NCBI RefSeq assembly: GCF_900110865.1 | Contig: NZ_FOFD01000010.1 | Location: forward strand, 1-64,000 | Source of the DNA: Natrinema salaciae | GTDB taxonomy: Archaea; Halobacteriota; Halobacteria; Halobacteriales; Natrialbaceae | DNA: 64,000 nucleotides | Reading direction: 5' to 3' | Part shown: positions 24,369 to 32,533 of the stretch, one piece after another | Layout: each line of letters begins with the position of its first letter | How positions within the stretch are numbered: position 1 is the first letter of the stretch | Translations under genes and position numbers: made by a program | Notes under the pieces: model-generated | The model's input: only the letters and a program-made list of their open reading frames with translations | The model's database searches: none | What the model was told of the DNA's origin: nothing

Positions 24369-25964
24369 CTACGTCTCCATTCCCCAGATGTAAACGGTCT
24401 CGTCCGGACGGGGCTCCCACTTGATGTCCTCCTTGACCCCGTAGATACTCTGCTGGGTGTGGAGGTACACGAACGGGGCTTTCTCGTGGGCCATCCGATT
24501 GACCGCCTCGAGTTGCTGTCGGCGTTCGTCCGGGTCTTCGATCTGTTGACTCTCCAGGATCGCGTCGCTGAGCTCTTCGTCATCGAACGTCCGGTTCGGA
24601 TTATCGGGGATCGTAAAGAAGCCCTGGACGCCGTAGTCGGTGTCGCCGGTGATGGTTCCCCACCCGATCATGTAGAAGGGAATCTCGAAGCTATCGGGAT
24701 CGACCCCCGCCTGATTCGCGTCGGAGACGATCCCGAAGTCGACGATGTTCGCCTCGCAGCTGACGTTCTCGAGCTGGTCGATCTGGTCGGCGACGGTCTC
24801 GGCGACGTCGGCGTCGTTGAGGTACCGACCCTGTGGCGCGGTCAGTTCGATCTCCACGCCGCCGTACCCGCTCTCTTCGACGAGTCCCTCGGCCATCCCG
24901 ACGTCCTGTTCGTACGGTTCGACGTCGTCGTTGAACCCGTTGATCCCGGGCGCGACGGGCTGGCCGCGCGGTTCGCCGAACCCGTTGAGGGTCGTGTCGA
25001 CGATCCCCGCGTTGTCGACGGCGTAGTTCATCGCTTGCCGGAACGCCTGACTGTCGAACGGTTCGACCGTGTTCTTCATCGGGCAGAAGATGTTCCGGAA
25101 GCTCGTCACCTGCCTGATCTCGACGTCGTCGGCGTTCTGGATCGTCTCGACGTCTTCCGGGAGAATGTTGATCGTGAGGTCTGTCTCCCTCGCCTTGAGC
25201 GCGTTCACCCGTCCGCTGGATTCGCCGTCCGCGTTGAACGTTACGCGCTCGAACGGCGGCTCGTCGCCCCAGTAGTCGTCGAACCGCTCGAGGACGATCT
25301 CCTCGCCGGACGTGAATTCGACGACCTCGTACGGTCCCGTTCCGTTGAAATTCTCGGGATCGGAACCGGAGATCGCGTCGGTGTCGGCGTCGTGATTCTC
25401 GATCGCCCACTCCTTGTCGATCGCTCTGGCGTAGTTTCCGAACTCGAACTCCGCGAGCCCGGGCGCGGCGGCGTACTCGACCGAGACCGTCGTCTCGTCG
25501 ACTGCGCTCGCGCCTTCGATCGAGCCCAGTCCGTAGGTTCCGATGGGGCTGGGAACCCCCATATCCGGGTCGACGGTCCGATTGATCGTCCAGGCGACGT
25601 CCTCCGCGGTGAGATCGTCGCCGTTGTGGAAGACGACGCCGTCCCGGAGGGAGAGTTCGGTCGTACCGTCGCCCTGGGCCTCCCAGTCCTCGACGACGCG
25701 GGGGAAGATCCCCTCGCCGGGTTCGAAGTCGAACAGCGGCTCGTAGATGTGATCGTACACGTCGAAGTAGTCCCCGGTGATGTGATCGAGCGGATCGATG
25801 GTGTCCGGAAACTGCGAGAGCGTGATCGTGATTTCGTCGGTCTCCCCGTCACTGCTCGGATCGCTCAGGCAGCCGCCGATGGCCGCCAGACCCGTCGTCC
25901 CGGCGGCACCCGTCATCTTCAGGAGGGTTCGTCGGTCGAGCCGTGTCGTGTCAGCACCCTGCAT
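24369..25964 (-). CDS. Peptide/nickel-type ABC substrate-binding lipoprotein (family 5)
   Basis: The 531-residue product begins MQGADTTRLDRRTLLKM: a twin-arginine signal (RR at 11-12) ending in a lipobox AIGGC (Cys32), so it is folded before export and lipid-anchored outside. The mature part is an SBP_bac_5 protein, with YDHIYEPLFDFEPGEGI, LSLRDGVVFHNGDDLTAEDV and AFRQAMNYAVDNAGIV. It opens the operon binding protein - permease - permease - ATPase - ATPase. The TATA box at 25988-25996 lies 28 nt before ATG 25964, so translation begins at or next to the 5' end. Ligand (peptide, nickel chelate or other) cannot be told. Confidence 0.93.
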   Translation of the reverse strand: MQGADTTRLDRRTLLKMTGAAGTTGLAAIGGCLSDPSSDGETDEITITLSQFPDTIDPLDHITGDYFDVYDHIYEPLFDFEPGEGIFPRVVEDWEAQGDGTTELSLRDGVVFHNGDDLTAEDVAWTINRTVDPDMGVPSPIGTYGLGSIEGASAVDETTVSVEYAAAPGLAEFEFGNYARAIDKEWAIENHDADTDAISGSDPENFNGTGPYEVVEFTSGEEIVLERFDDYWGDEPPFERVTFNADGESSGRVNALKARETDLTINILPEDVETIQNADDVEIRQVTSFRNIFCPMKNTVEPFDSQAFRQAMNYAVDNAGIVDTTLNGFGEPRGQPVAPGINGFNDDVEPYEQDVGMAEGLVEESGYGGVEIELTAPQGRYLNDADVAETVADQIDQLENVSCEANIVDFGIVSDANQAGVDPDSFEIPFYMIGWGTITGDTDYGVQGFFTIPDNPNRTFDDEELSDAILESQQIEDPDERRQQLEAVNRMAHEKAPFVYLHTQQSIYGVKEDIKWEPRPDETVYIWGMET

Positions 25965-25987
25965 ACTCCCTTGGAATACAGCGACAT

Positions 25988-25996
25988 TATTTATAA
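25988..25996 (-). promoter_or_regulatory. TATA box of the peptide importer operon
   Basis: The minus strand reads TTATAAATA, 28 nt before ATG 25964 at its centre. This is the only clear promoter for the five importer genes. Confidence 0.7.
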
Positions 25997-26135
25997 GTAC
26001 TGGTGATTGACTCCGCAAATGATCAATACTGTTCCCCAGAGTTGCTTTCTGTGCAATACCGGGTTGATTCCACCGCTCCATTCGTCGGCCGTCGAGACCC
26101 CCACCCCGCGCTCGCAGGGACCGAATACTGGCATA

Positions 26136-26145
26136 ACTTTAAGAA
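26136..26145 (+). promoter_or_regulatory. TATA box of the RNase H-like gene
   Basis: The sequence ACTTTAAGAA is centred 27 nt before ATG 26168, supporting that start and a leaderless mRNA. Confidence 0.6.
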
Positions 26146-26167
26146 ACCTACACCGCATACTACGTGT

Positions 26168-26803
26168 ATGGCCGCTCACGGCCGGCCCGCACTGCGAGAC
26201 CTGTTCGACGAGTCGCCCACGCCACACATCGCCCACCCCCCGCGGACCCATCATCGAGACTTCTACGTCGCGACCGACGGGTCCTTCCGGGGACCGGGCG
26301 GCGGACTGGGCGCCGTCATCGAAACGCGCGACGGCACCCGCGTCGCACGCGTCGCGACACCGGACGCGCCGCCGGACAACAACGTCGCGGAGTATCGAGC
26401 CCTTCATCTCGGACTGGACGTCCTCGCCGCTCGAGCGCCGCGGGACGCCTCGGTCGGGGTCCTCATCGACCACGACGCGCTCGCCAGTAATGTCAACAGT
26501 GCCATCCTCGCGACGCGCCATCCCGACGGGAAGTCGCCCCGCCCCGTCTCCGTCCCGTCCGCGACGCGGAACCACTGGCGCGGGATTCGGGCCCGACTCA
26601 GCGGCTTCGACGAGGTACGGGCCGCCCGGATCGACAGCGACGAGAACCCCGCTCACCCGCTGGCGAACGCGCCGGACCAGTACCGCCACGTCAACCGCGA
26701 ACTCGACCGCTGTGTCCTCCCCGAGACGCCCGATCCCAGTGCGGCCGAGTTCCCGCCGCCGTCCCGCGCCGACCGGAACGGCGGCGGCCGCGCCTCCGAC
26801 TGA
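26168..26803 (+). CDS. RNase H-like (RVT_3 type) protein
   Basis: The 211-residue product has an RNase HI-type fold: FYVATDGSFRGPGGGLGAVI (first catalytic Asp), NNVAEYRALHLGLDVL (catalytic Glu), VGVLIDHDAL (third Asp). The fourth acidic position, normally in an N-x-x-A-D-x-L-A motif, reads DENPAHPLAN, with His where Asp is usual. The family cuts RNA in RNA:DNA hybrids; the altered last site makes activity uncertain but not excluded. The C-terminal 35 residues are a polar tail. ATG 26168 is supported by its promoter. Confidence 0.82.
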   Translation: MAAHGRPALRDLFDESPTPHIAHPPRTHHRDFYVATDGSFRGPGGGLGAVIETRDGTRVARVATPDAPPDNNVAEYRALHLGLDVLAARAPRDASVGVLIDHDALASNVNSAILATRHPDGKSPRPVSVPSATRNHWRGIRARLSGFDEVRAARIDSDENPAHPLANAPDQYRHVNRELDRCVLPETPDPSAAEFPPPSRADRNGGGRASD

Positions 26804-26920
26804 TCGGCGCGCACTGCCGTCTCCCTCGCACCGCCCGTTCGCCTCGCACTGCTCTCGAGCGCCGTCGCCGTTCGCGCTGAACCGCCATCGTTTTCTCACC
26901 CCTCGAGGAAGTCGTCCCCG

Positions 26921-27379
26921 ATGAGCCTTCGCGTCGCGGTCGCCGCCCCGTTCATCCAGAACGGGACCCGCCGTCTCAAGGAAAACGAGTTCGTCGTCGC
27001 CCTCTCGCTCGATCGGGACTGGTTCTCCCCCGATCAGGCGACGCGGCTGATCGACGTCGCAACGGGGGACGGCCTGCTCGAGCGGACCGACGACGGCCTC
27101 GCGGTCACGTTCGACCCCTCGGCGGTGACGGTGCCGGAGGAGTTCGTCCCCGACGAGGACCTCCTGCGGGAGCGATCGGCGTTCGAACGCGTCCTCGACT
27201 CGCTGGTCGCCGAGGGAGCGGAGAAACACGAGGCGGTCGGCGCGATCAACACGCTCCAGCAGGAGCTCGGCCTGACCATCGAAGCCGCCGCGGTGGTCTA
27301 CGCCCGCCGGCAGGGTATCGACGTCGACGAGCTGGTTCCGATCGCCCGCGAGGCCGTACTCGACACCGAAGACGGTTAG
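26921..27379 (+). CDS. DUF2240 family protein
   Basis: The 152-residue product matches the DUF2240 pattern known from euryarchaea: N-terminal MSLRVAVAAPFIQNG and ENEFVVALSLDRDWFSPDQA, then a beta wing (LLERTDDGLAVTFDP), and a C-terminal helical part with ALEAAAVVYAR-like GLTIEAAAVVYARRQGIDVD. The first half resembles a winged helix, so nucleic-acid binding is plausible; function is not established. It is 23 nt upstream of the next gene and probably co-transcribed. Confidence 0.87.
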   Translation: MSLRVAVAAPFIQNGTRRLKENEFVVALSLDRDWFSPDQATRLIDVATGDGLLERTDDGLAVTFDPSAVTVPEEFVPDEDLLRERSAFERVLDSLVAEGAEKHEAVGAINTLQQELGLTIEAAAVVYARRQGIDVDELVPIAREAVLDTEDG

Positions 27380-27402
27380 GTCCGCCGCCCCGACCGACGG
27401 GT

Positions 27403-27795
27403 ATGGTCGAAGAGCGGATCACCGACGGTCGCCGGATCGCCGAACTTCTCTCGAGCGAGATCGACGGCCGCGAAGACGGCGAACTCGCGGATTTCGGCGT
27501 GACGAACGCCGATCGAGACGTCGAACCGACGGCCGACGGCGCTCGCGCCTACGACGTCACCCGCCGCGACGAGCGGATCGCCCGCGCGTTCGTTCACGAC
27601 GACAGGGCCCACCTCGAGTTCGAGGCCGGGCAGGACGCGGCGGCCGACGCGGCCGCGGACGTCGATCTCCGAGTACGACCGAAGGCGACGCGGCCACCGA
27701 AAACGCTCGTCTTCGTCGAGAGCGGTGCCGAGGTGAAACGGGCGACGGACGTGTTACAGGCCGTGAGTCGTCGGCTCGAGGAACCCGACGCGTAG
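27403..27795 (+). CDS. Conserved haloarchaeal hypothetical protein
   Basis: This 130-residue acidic soluble protein opens with ITDGRRIAELLSSEIDGRED, has a central beta-rich segment (GARAYDVTRRDERIARAFVH), an Ala-rich stretch, and ends with a helix (GAEVKRATDVLQAVSRRLEE). No known domain is recognised. It follows the DUF2240 gene closely in the same direction, so a shared transcript is likely. Confidence 0.7.
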   Translation: MVEERITDGRRIAELLSSEIDGREDGELADFGVTNADRDVEPTADGARAYDVTRRDERIARAFVHDDRAHLEFEAGQDAAADAAADVDLRVRPKATRPPKTLVFVESGAEVKRATDVLQAVSRRLEEPDA

Positions 27796-27994
27796 GACGG
27801 ATCTCTCTTCAGCGACGATTCCTCGAGCGGTGGCGCGCACTGGGCCGCTGTGAATGCTACTGAACCGCGGCGCAGCGCGCGCCACCGCACGCCGGTTGAC
27901 GAATTTCGAGTGAGACGTCCGTCCCCCGTCCTGAACGATTCTGCGGAGAGCGCAGCGACTCGCCAGTCGAAGCGGAGATCACAGGGCAGCCGGT

Positions 27995-28654
27995 TCACTC
28001 GAGCGTCGCGACGATTTCCGGAAGCGTTGCCGCGATCTCGCGCTGCTCGACGTGAGCGATCGCACGCTGATCGGGACCGGGACCGTCTGCGAGCAGCACC
28101 TGGATCGCTCGCATCCCGGCCTTGGTCGCGCCCCGAACGTCGGCCTCGATCTCGTCACCCACGTAGACCGCGTCGGCGGGGTCGACGCCCAGTTCGCCGG
28201 TGATCGCCTCGAAGGCTCGCGGATCGGGCTTGCCGGCCTCGAGCTCGCCCGTCACGAGCGCGGCGTCGAAGGCGTCCTCCCAGCCCAGCGTCTCGAGTTT
28301 GTCGCGCTGGGCGCGGACGGGGCCGTTCGTGAGCAGGCCGACGCGGTACTCGTCCCGCAGGGCCGCGAGCATGGATTCGACGCCAGGCAGCGGCTCGAGG
28401 GACGCGGAGATCGTCTCTCGGTAGGCCGTCGCAACGGCGGCCGGATCGGCGTCGGTTCCGGTGCCCTCGAGCAGGTCCGCGAAGATCGGCTCGCGCGTCT
28501 CGGTGGTGAGATTCCGACGATGGGCCTCGAGATACGCGTCGCGAGTGAGCGACGGCGCATCGGTCGCGGTCGTGGCTTCGTCCAGAATGGTCGCTCGATC
28601 CCGTCGGGGAACGGCGAGCGTGTAATCGAGGTCGAAGACGACCGCCTGTGGCAT
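27995..28654 (-). CDS. HAD-superfamily hydrolase (phosphatase-like)
   Basis: The 219-residue product has all four HAD motifs: DLDYT (I, nucleophile Asp8 and Asp10), LLTNG (II), the Lys in EAGKPDP (III) and YVGDEIEADVRGA (IV). A helical cap lies between motifs I and II. Such enzymes usually dephosphorylate small metabolites. It is the last gene of the co-directional methylglyoxal synthase - KhtT - antiporter group (79 nt gap), which hints at, but does not prove, a shared role. Confidence 0.9.
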   Translation of the reverse strand: MPQAVVFDLDYTLAVPRRDRATILDEATTATDAPSLTRDAYLEAHRRNLTTETREPIFADLLEGTGTDADPAAVATAYRETISASLEPLPGVESMLAALRDEYRVGLLTNGPVRAQRDKLETLGWEDAFDAALVTGELEAGKPDPRAFEAITGELGVDPADAVYVGDEIEADVRGATKAGMRAIQVLLADGPGPDQRAIAHVEQREIAATLPEIVATLE

Positions 28655-28733
28655 AGGTGTGTGAGGGAACTCGAGCCGGTTGAAGCTATCCCTTCCGACC
28701 GGCGGGCGACGCCCGACACCGGCAGCGACCGGG

Positions 28734-30065
28734 TCAGTCCTCGCTCGGCCGGGCGGCCCCAGCGCGTCTGCGCTCGAGCAGCGAGACGGCCGCGGGCTCG
28801 ATCCGGTCGGAGTACTGCATGAGCGAGGTCCCGAGGATGCTCATGACGAGGACGTAGCCGACGGTGAAGGCGTAGATCGTCCGGGCCGTCTCCGTCGCGA
28901 TGCCGCCGCCGGCACCGGAGAGCGCGAGGCTCGCGATGATCAGCGAGAACTCGCCGCGTGTGGCCATCCCGAACCCGACCCGGAGCGATCGTCGATCGTC
29001 GAGGCCGTAGATTCGCCCGCCGAGGTAGCCGCTGACGATCTTCGTCGGCGTCGTCACGATCACGGCGGCGACGATCATCCCGAGAATCGAGAGCGTGAAC
29101 AGCCCGGGATCGGTGACGAGCCCGATCCAGACGAAGAAGATCGCCGCGAAGGCGTCCCGGAGCGGCTCGAGCAGTCGTTCGAGGTCGTGGACGTGGTCGG
29201 TCGAGGAAAACGCCATGCCGACGAAGAACGCGGCGACGGCCTCGCTGACCCCCAGCGCGAGCGCGATCCCGGCGACGAGGATCGTGACGCCGAGCGCGCG
29301 GACGACGAGGAACTCGTTGGTGTCGACGTCGAGGAAGCGCTGGAAGAAGTCGGTCCCGACGGTGACGAGCGCGAGCAACGCGGCGATGACGCCGATCGCG
29401 ATCGCGATCTGGCCCGCCGCCTCGCCCGCGTCGCCCCCGCCGAGGACGAGCGCGGACGCGATCGCCAGGTAGACGGCGATGAACAGATCCTCGTAGACGA
29501 GCGTCCCCAGCATCGGTTCGGACTCGGCGTTGGCGATCCAGCCGAGGTCGATGAGCGACTTCGTGATGATGGCACTCGAGGAGATGTAGACGATCCCGGC
29601 GGTGAGAAACGCCGCGAGGACGCTCCCGAAGAGCAGGTAGCCAAGGACCAGCCCGATGCCGAAGTTGATGCCCAGATCGACGCTCCCCGCCTTGCCGATA
29701 CGGTCCCTGCTCGCGAGCAGTCGATCGAGGTTGAACTCGAGACCGAGGAAGAACAGGAGGAGCACGATCCCGATCTCCGCGCCGACGACGATGAAGTCGG
29801 TTTCGCCGAGCGCGAGTCCGCCGAGGGCCGCCAGCAGGTCGACGCCGCCGATCGTCACCTCGGGAACGGTGACGGCGACGCCGCCGATTCCGACCTCGCT
29901 GCCGGCGAGCGCGGGAAGTTCGCCCAGCACGTTCGATCCGAGCACTACCCCGGTGACGATGTAAAACGGGATCACCGACTGGTCGATCCGACTCGAGAGG
30001 ACGCCGGCGAGCGCGACCGCGGTGAAGAGGACCCCGACGTCGACGAGCGCCGTTTCAGTCGCCAC
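28734..30065 (-). CDS. khtU: Cation:proton antiporter, KhtU/Kef (CPA2) type
   Basis: The 443-residue product has about twelve or thirteen membrane spans of the Na_H_exchanger fold. Recognisable CPA2 parts are LALGETDFIVVGAEIGIVLL, FLGLEFNLDRLL, IYISSSAIITKSLIDLGWI and MATRGEFSLIIASLALSGAG. It lacks the RCK domain that bacterial KefB/C carry; the regulatory part is the separate gene 33 nt upstream, exactly the arrangement of Bacillus KhtT-KhtU. It would exchange K+ (or Na+) for protons at the membrane. Confidence 0.9.
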   Translation of the reverse strand: MATETALVDVGVLFTAVALAGVLSSRIDQSVIPFYIVTGVVLGSNVLGELPALAGSEVGIGGVAVTVPEVTIGGVDLLAALGGLALGETDFIVVGAEIGIVLLLFFLGLEFNLDRLLASRDRIGKAGSVDLGINFGIGLVLGYLLFGSVLAAFLTAGIVYISSSAIITKSLIDLGWIANAESEPMLGTLVYEDLFIAVYLAIASALVLGGGDAGEAAGQIAIAIGVIAALLALVTVGTDFFQRFLDVDTNEFLVVRALGVTILVAGIALALGVSEAVAAFFVGMAFSSTDHVHDLERLLEPLRDAFAAIFFVWIGLVTDPGLFTLSILGMIVAAVIVTTPTKIVSGYLGGRIYGLDDRRSLRVGFGMATRGEFSLIIASLALSGAGGGIATETARTIYAFTVGYVLVMSILGTSLMQYSDRIEPAAVSLLERRRAGAARPSED

Positions 30066-30098
30066 TGGCGGTCACCTCCGAGTGGGTGGCCGTCCCGA

Positions 30099-30593
30099 TC
30101 ACTCTTCGAAGTCCTCACCGAGCAACCGCTCGAACTGCGCGCAGTCGTCCCGGTCGCCGACGACGACCAGCGTATCGCCGACCTCGAGGACCGTCTCCGG
30201 GGTCGGCGGCGAGATCAACTCGTCGCCCCGCTGGATGGCGACGATGGAGACACCGGTCCGGTTGCGGACGTTCGCCTCGGCGAGGCTCTTGCCGGCGATA
30301 TCGGCACCCTCGGCGACGCCGTACCACTCGAGGTACGTGTCGTCGGCGAGCACCGTCTCGACCTGATCGGCCTGGACGGGCTGGAAGTAGGCCCCCTCCA
30401 GAATCGTGCCGATCTTCCGTGCGAGGCGGTCCGAGACCTCGAACAGTTTGTCGCCGTCGGCGTCCGGGTCCGCCTTCAGGTACACCTCCCGTTTTCCCGT
30501 GTTGTGGGTCACGATGACGAGTCTCGAGTCGTCGTCGAGTTCGACCTCGAATTTCTTCCCGACGCCGGGGAGGTCGCTCTCGTAAACGGTCAT
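30099..30593 (-). CDS. khtT: KhtT-like regulatory subunit of the antiporter (N-terminal domain plus RCK_C)
   Basis: The 164-residue product matches KhtT in length and order. The N-terminal beta domain is ESDLPGVGKKFEVELDDDSR / LVIVTHNTGKREVYL, followed by a helical link (VSDRLARKIGTILEGAYF). The TrkA_C/RCK_C domain (about 85-160) has VAEGADIAGKSLAEANVRNR, VSIVAIQRG and VLEVGDTLVVVGD. RCK_C domains gate their antiporter on ligand binding. A TATA box at 30617-30622 is centred 27 nt from ATG 30593, so it has its own leaderless promoter as well as any read-through from the methylglyoxal synthase gene. Confidence 0.9.
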   Translation of the reverse strand: MTVYESDLPGVGKKFEVELDDDSRLVIVTHNTGKREVYLKADPDADGDKLFEVSDRLARKIGTILEGAYFQPVQADQVETVLADDTYLEWYGVAEGADIAGKSLAEANVRNRTGVSIVAIQRGDELISPPTPETVLEVGDTLVVVGDRDDCAQFERLLGEDFEE

Positions 30594-30616
30594 ATCGGAA
30601 GGAACGAGGCCGACAG

Positions 30617-30622
30617 TATAAA
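30617..30622 (-). promoter_or_regulatory. TATA box of the khtT-like gene
   Basis: The minus strand reads TTTATA, within CGTTTATACTG, 27 nt before ATG 30593. Confidence 0.65.
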
Positions 30623-30684
30623 CGACTCCCCTCCCGCCGGGACACCGGGCCGGACGAGAGCGACCGTCGCGGGGAACCGAGCGG

Positions 30685-31053
30685 TCACTCCGCTAGCCCC
30701 TCGATGAGAAACGTCGCGGATGCGAGGTTCGTCGCGAGCGCCGTGTCGTGAACGTCACAGATCCGCAGCAGCGCCGAGATGTCGGGTTCGTGGGGCTGTG
30801 CGCGGAGCGGGTCCCGGAGGAAGACGATCCCGTCGAGTGTCCCCGCCGCGACCTCCGCGCCGATCATCAGGTCGCCGCCGAGCGGCCCCGACTCCTTGCG
30901 CTCGACCTCGAGATCCGTTTCGTCCATGAGTCGCTGCCCGGTCGTTCCGGTCGCGATCAGGTCGTACGCCCGCAGTTGCTCCTCGTGAGTCCGGGCGAAC
31001 TCGATGAGTTCCGGCTTCTTCTCGTCGTGAGCGATCAGCGCGACGCGTGTCAT
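30685..31053 (-). CDS. mgsA: Methylglyoxal synthase
   Basis: The 122-residue product has the MgsA signature: VALIAHDEKKPELIEFA, IATGTTGQRLMD, SGPLGGDLMIGAEVAAGTLD, VFLRDPLRAQPHEPDI and LLRICDVHDTALATNLASA. The catalytic Asp of the GGD loop and the phosphate-binding TGTTG are intact. It converts dihydroxyacetone phosphate to methylglyoxal and phosphate, a bypass of lower glycolysis whose product is toxic. The element CTTATTTTCC at 31073-31082 lies about 25 nt before the ATG. It heads the group with the KhtTU-like antiporter. Confidence 0.95.
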   Translation of the reverse strand: MTRVALIAHDEKKPELIEFARTHEEQLRAYDLIATGTTGQRLMDETDLEVERKESGPLGGDLMIGAEVAAGTLDGIVFLRDPLRAQPHEPDISALLRICDVHDTALATNLASATFLIEGLAE

Positions 31054-31157
31054 ACCGGCCCATCACCCCCTCGGAAAATAAGTGCTCGTGCGCGGAGACG
31101 AGCGCTGTCGTCCCCTCGCGTCGGCTCCCGGCACTCGGGGGACGACTCCGGACGCGG

Positions 31158-31394
31158 TCAGAACTCCTCGACGTGGGGTCGGACGTCGAGCTCGAGGGTC
31201 CACGCCGACCGGTCCTGGGTCACCAGACGCCAGTAGGAGTCGGCGACGGCGTCCGGATCGAGGAACCCGTCCTCGTCGCGGTCGGGCTGTGACTCGCGAA
31301 CCCGCGGAGTCTCGATCTGTCCGTCGATCACGACGTGGGCGTCACGGATGACCTCCACCGGGCCATTCGGGAAGTCGGGTACGAAGGCCCCGGA
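31158..31394 (-). pseudogene. C-terminal remnant of a short-chain dehydrogenase
   Basis: The minus strand reads GAFVPDFPNGPVEVIRDAHV, then VIDGQIETP, then FLDPDAVADSYWRLVTQDRS, then AWTLELDVRPHVEEF and a stop at 31158. This is the typical C-terminus of haloarchaeal SDR oxidoreductases. The Rossmann fold, the YxxxK site and any real start are absent; the apparent ATG at 31356-31358 lies inside the remnant. It is only the last 75 residues or so of a lost gene. Confidence 0.75.
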
Positions 31395-31726
31395 ACTGCG
31401 TGACGAGGGCGGTCGCCCCTCGAGGGACCCTCGCGACGCGAGTAGTTCGTTCCGTTACACTGCTCTCCGCGCAGAACGAGCTGCCATCCCGCCGACGTTG
31501 AATTGGTCCTGTGCGATTCCGTTGGAAAGAGTAAGCACTCCGCGACACAAAAGCGACCGCTCGCCGGCCGCGTCCTGCTCGTCTAGCTGCTCGCTTCGGT
31601 CCATACTGCGGATTCCACGGGGACCCTGTCAGTTCCTGACCAGCGAGCGGTCCCGGATCGACGGGCACCGGTACGCCGCCCCGGTGGTGGCCAAGCTATT
31701 TCGACGACGATCGGGTAGACGAGACC
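31395..31726. other. Intergenic stretch without a gene
   Basis: This lies between the SDR remnant and the haloacid dehalogenase-like gene. No open frame here has a convincing translation on either strand, and there is no clear repeat. Confidence 0.5.
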
Positions 31727-32416
31727 ATGCCGTTCGACCCCGACGCCGTCGAGACGATCGCGTTCGACTCCTACGGAACGCTCGTGGACGTCTCCGCCGT
31801 CGCCGAGCCGCTCTCGGAGCACGTCGACGAACGCGATCCCGAACTCGTCGCGACGCTCTGGCGACAGCGATCGCTGTCGTACGCGATGGTCGGCAACGCC
31901 GTCGACGAGTACGACTCGTTCTACGAGCTGAACCGCCACGCGCTGCGATACGCGCTCGAGACCTGCGGTGTCGACGTCGACGAGGGCGAGCGCGAGGAGA
32001 TCCTCTCGACGTACCACGATCTGCCGGTCTTCGACGACGTTCACGACGGTCTCGAGCGGCTGCGGGACGCGGGCTACGACTGCTACATCGTCTCGAACGG
32101 GAACGAGGCGATGCTCGAGTCGTTGATCGAGTACGCCGAGCTCGGCGATCTGATCGAAGACGCGGTCAGCGCCGACGAGGTCGAACAGTTTAAACCCGAA
32201 CCCGAGCTGTACCGCCGCGCCGCCGATCGGATCGGAACGCCGATCGAGGAAATCGCCTTCGTGGCCGCGGGGTGGTGGGACGTGCCGGGTGGAATCAACG
32301 CCGGAATGCAAGGCGTCTGGATCAACCGGCAGGATACCCTCTGGGGACCGTACGAGACGGGTCCCGATCTGACGATCGAGAGTGTCCACGAGCTCGCGGA
32401 TCGGCTCGAGTCGTGA
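31727..32416 (+). CDS. Haloacid dehalogenase type II-like HAD hydrolase
   Basis: The 229-residue product has motif I FDSYGTLVD with nucleophile Asp, motif II VSNGN, the Lys of motif III (EQFKPEPELYRRA), and AAGWWDVPGGINAGMQGVWI as motif IV. The Trp-rich motif IV and WINR belong to L-2-haloacid dehalogenases, which hydrolyse 2-haloalkanoates to hydroxy acids. Many haloarchaeal members have no proven substrate. It stands alone. Confidence 0.88.
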   Translation: MPFDPDAVETIAFDSYGTLVDVSAVAEPLSEHVDERDPELVATLWRQRSLSYAMVGNAVDEYDSFYELNRHALRYALETCGVDVDEGEREEILSTYHDLPVFDDVHDGLERLRDAGYDCYIVSNGNEAMLESLIEYAELGDLIEDAVSADEVEQFKPEPELYRRAADRIGTPIEEIAFVAAGWWDVPGGINAGMQGVWINRQDTLWGPYETGPDLTIESVHELADRLES

Positions 32417-32533
32417 CTCGCACTGACGCGGTCTCCGTGACCGACTTCGATCGTCCGACGTGACGGTCACGCGTCGATTACCGTGTTCTTCTCGTGACGG
32501 GCGTTTTTCCCGTTTGCGCCCGTGTGGCGGGGT

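Noticed and set aside
28680-30707. 675-codon plus-strand frame across the antiporter genes
   Set aside because: It runs antisense to KhtU and KhtT, is low-complexity Asp/Arg-rich, and has no recognisable fold; antisense frames stay open by chance in GC-rich DNA.
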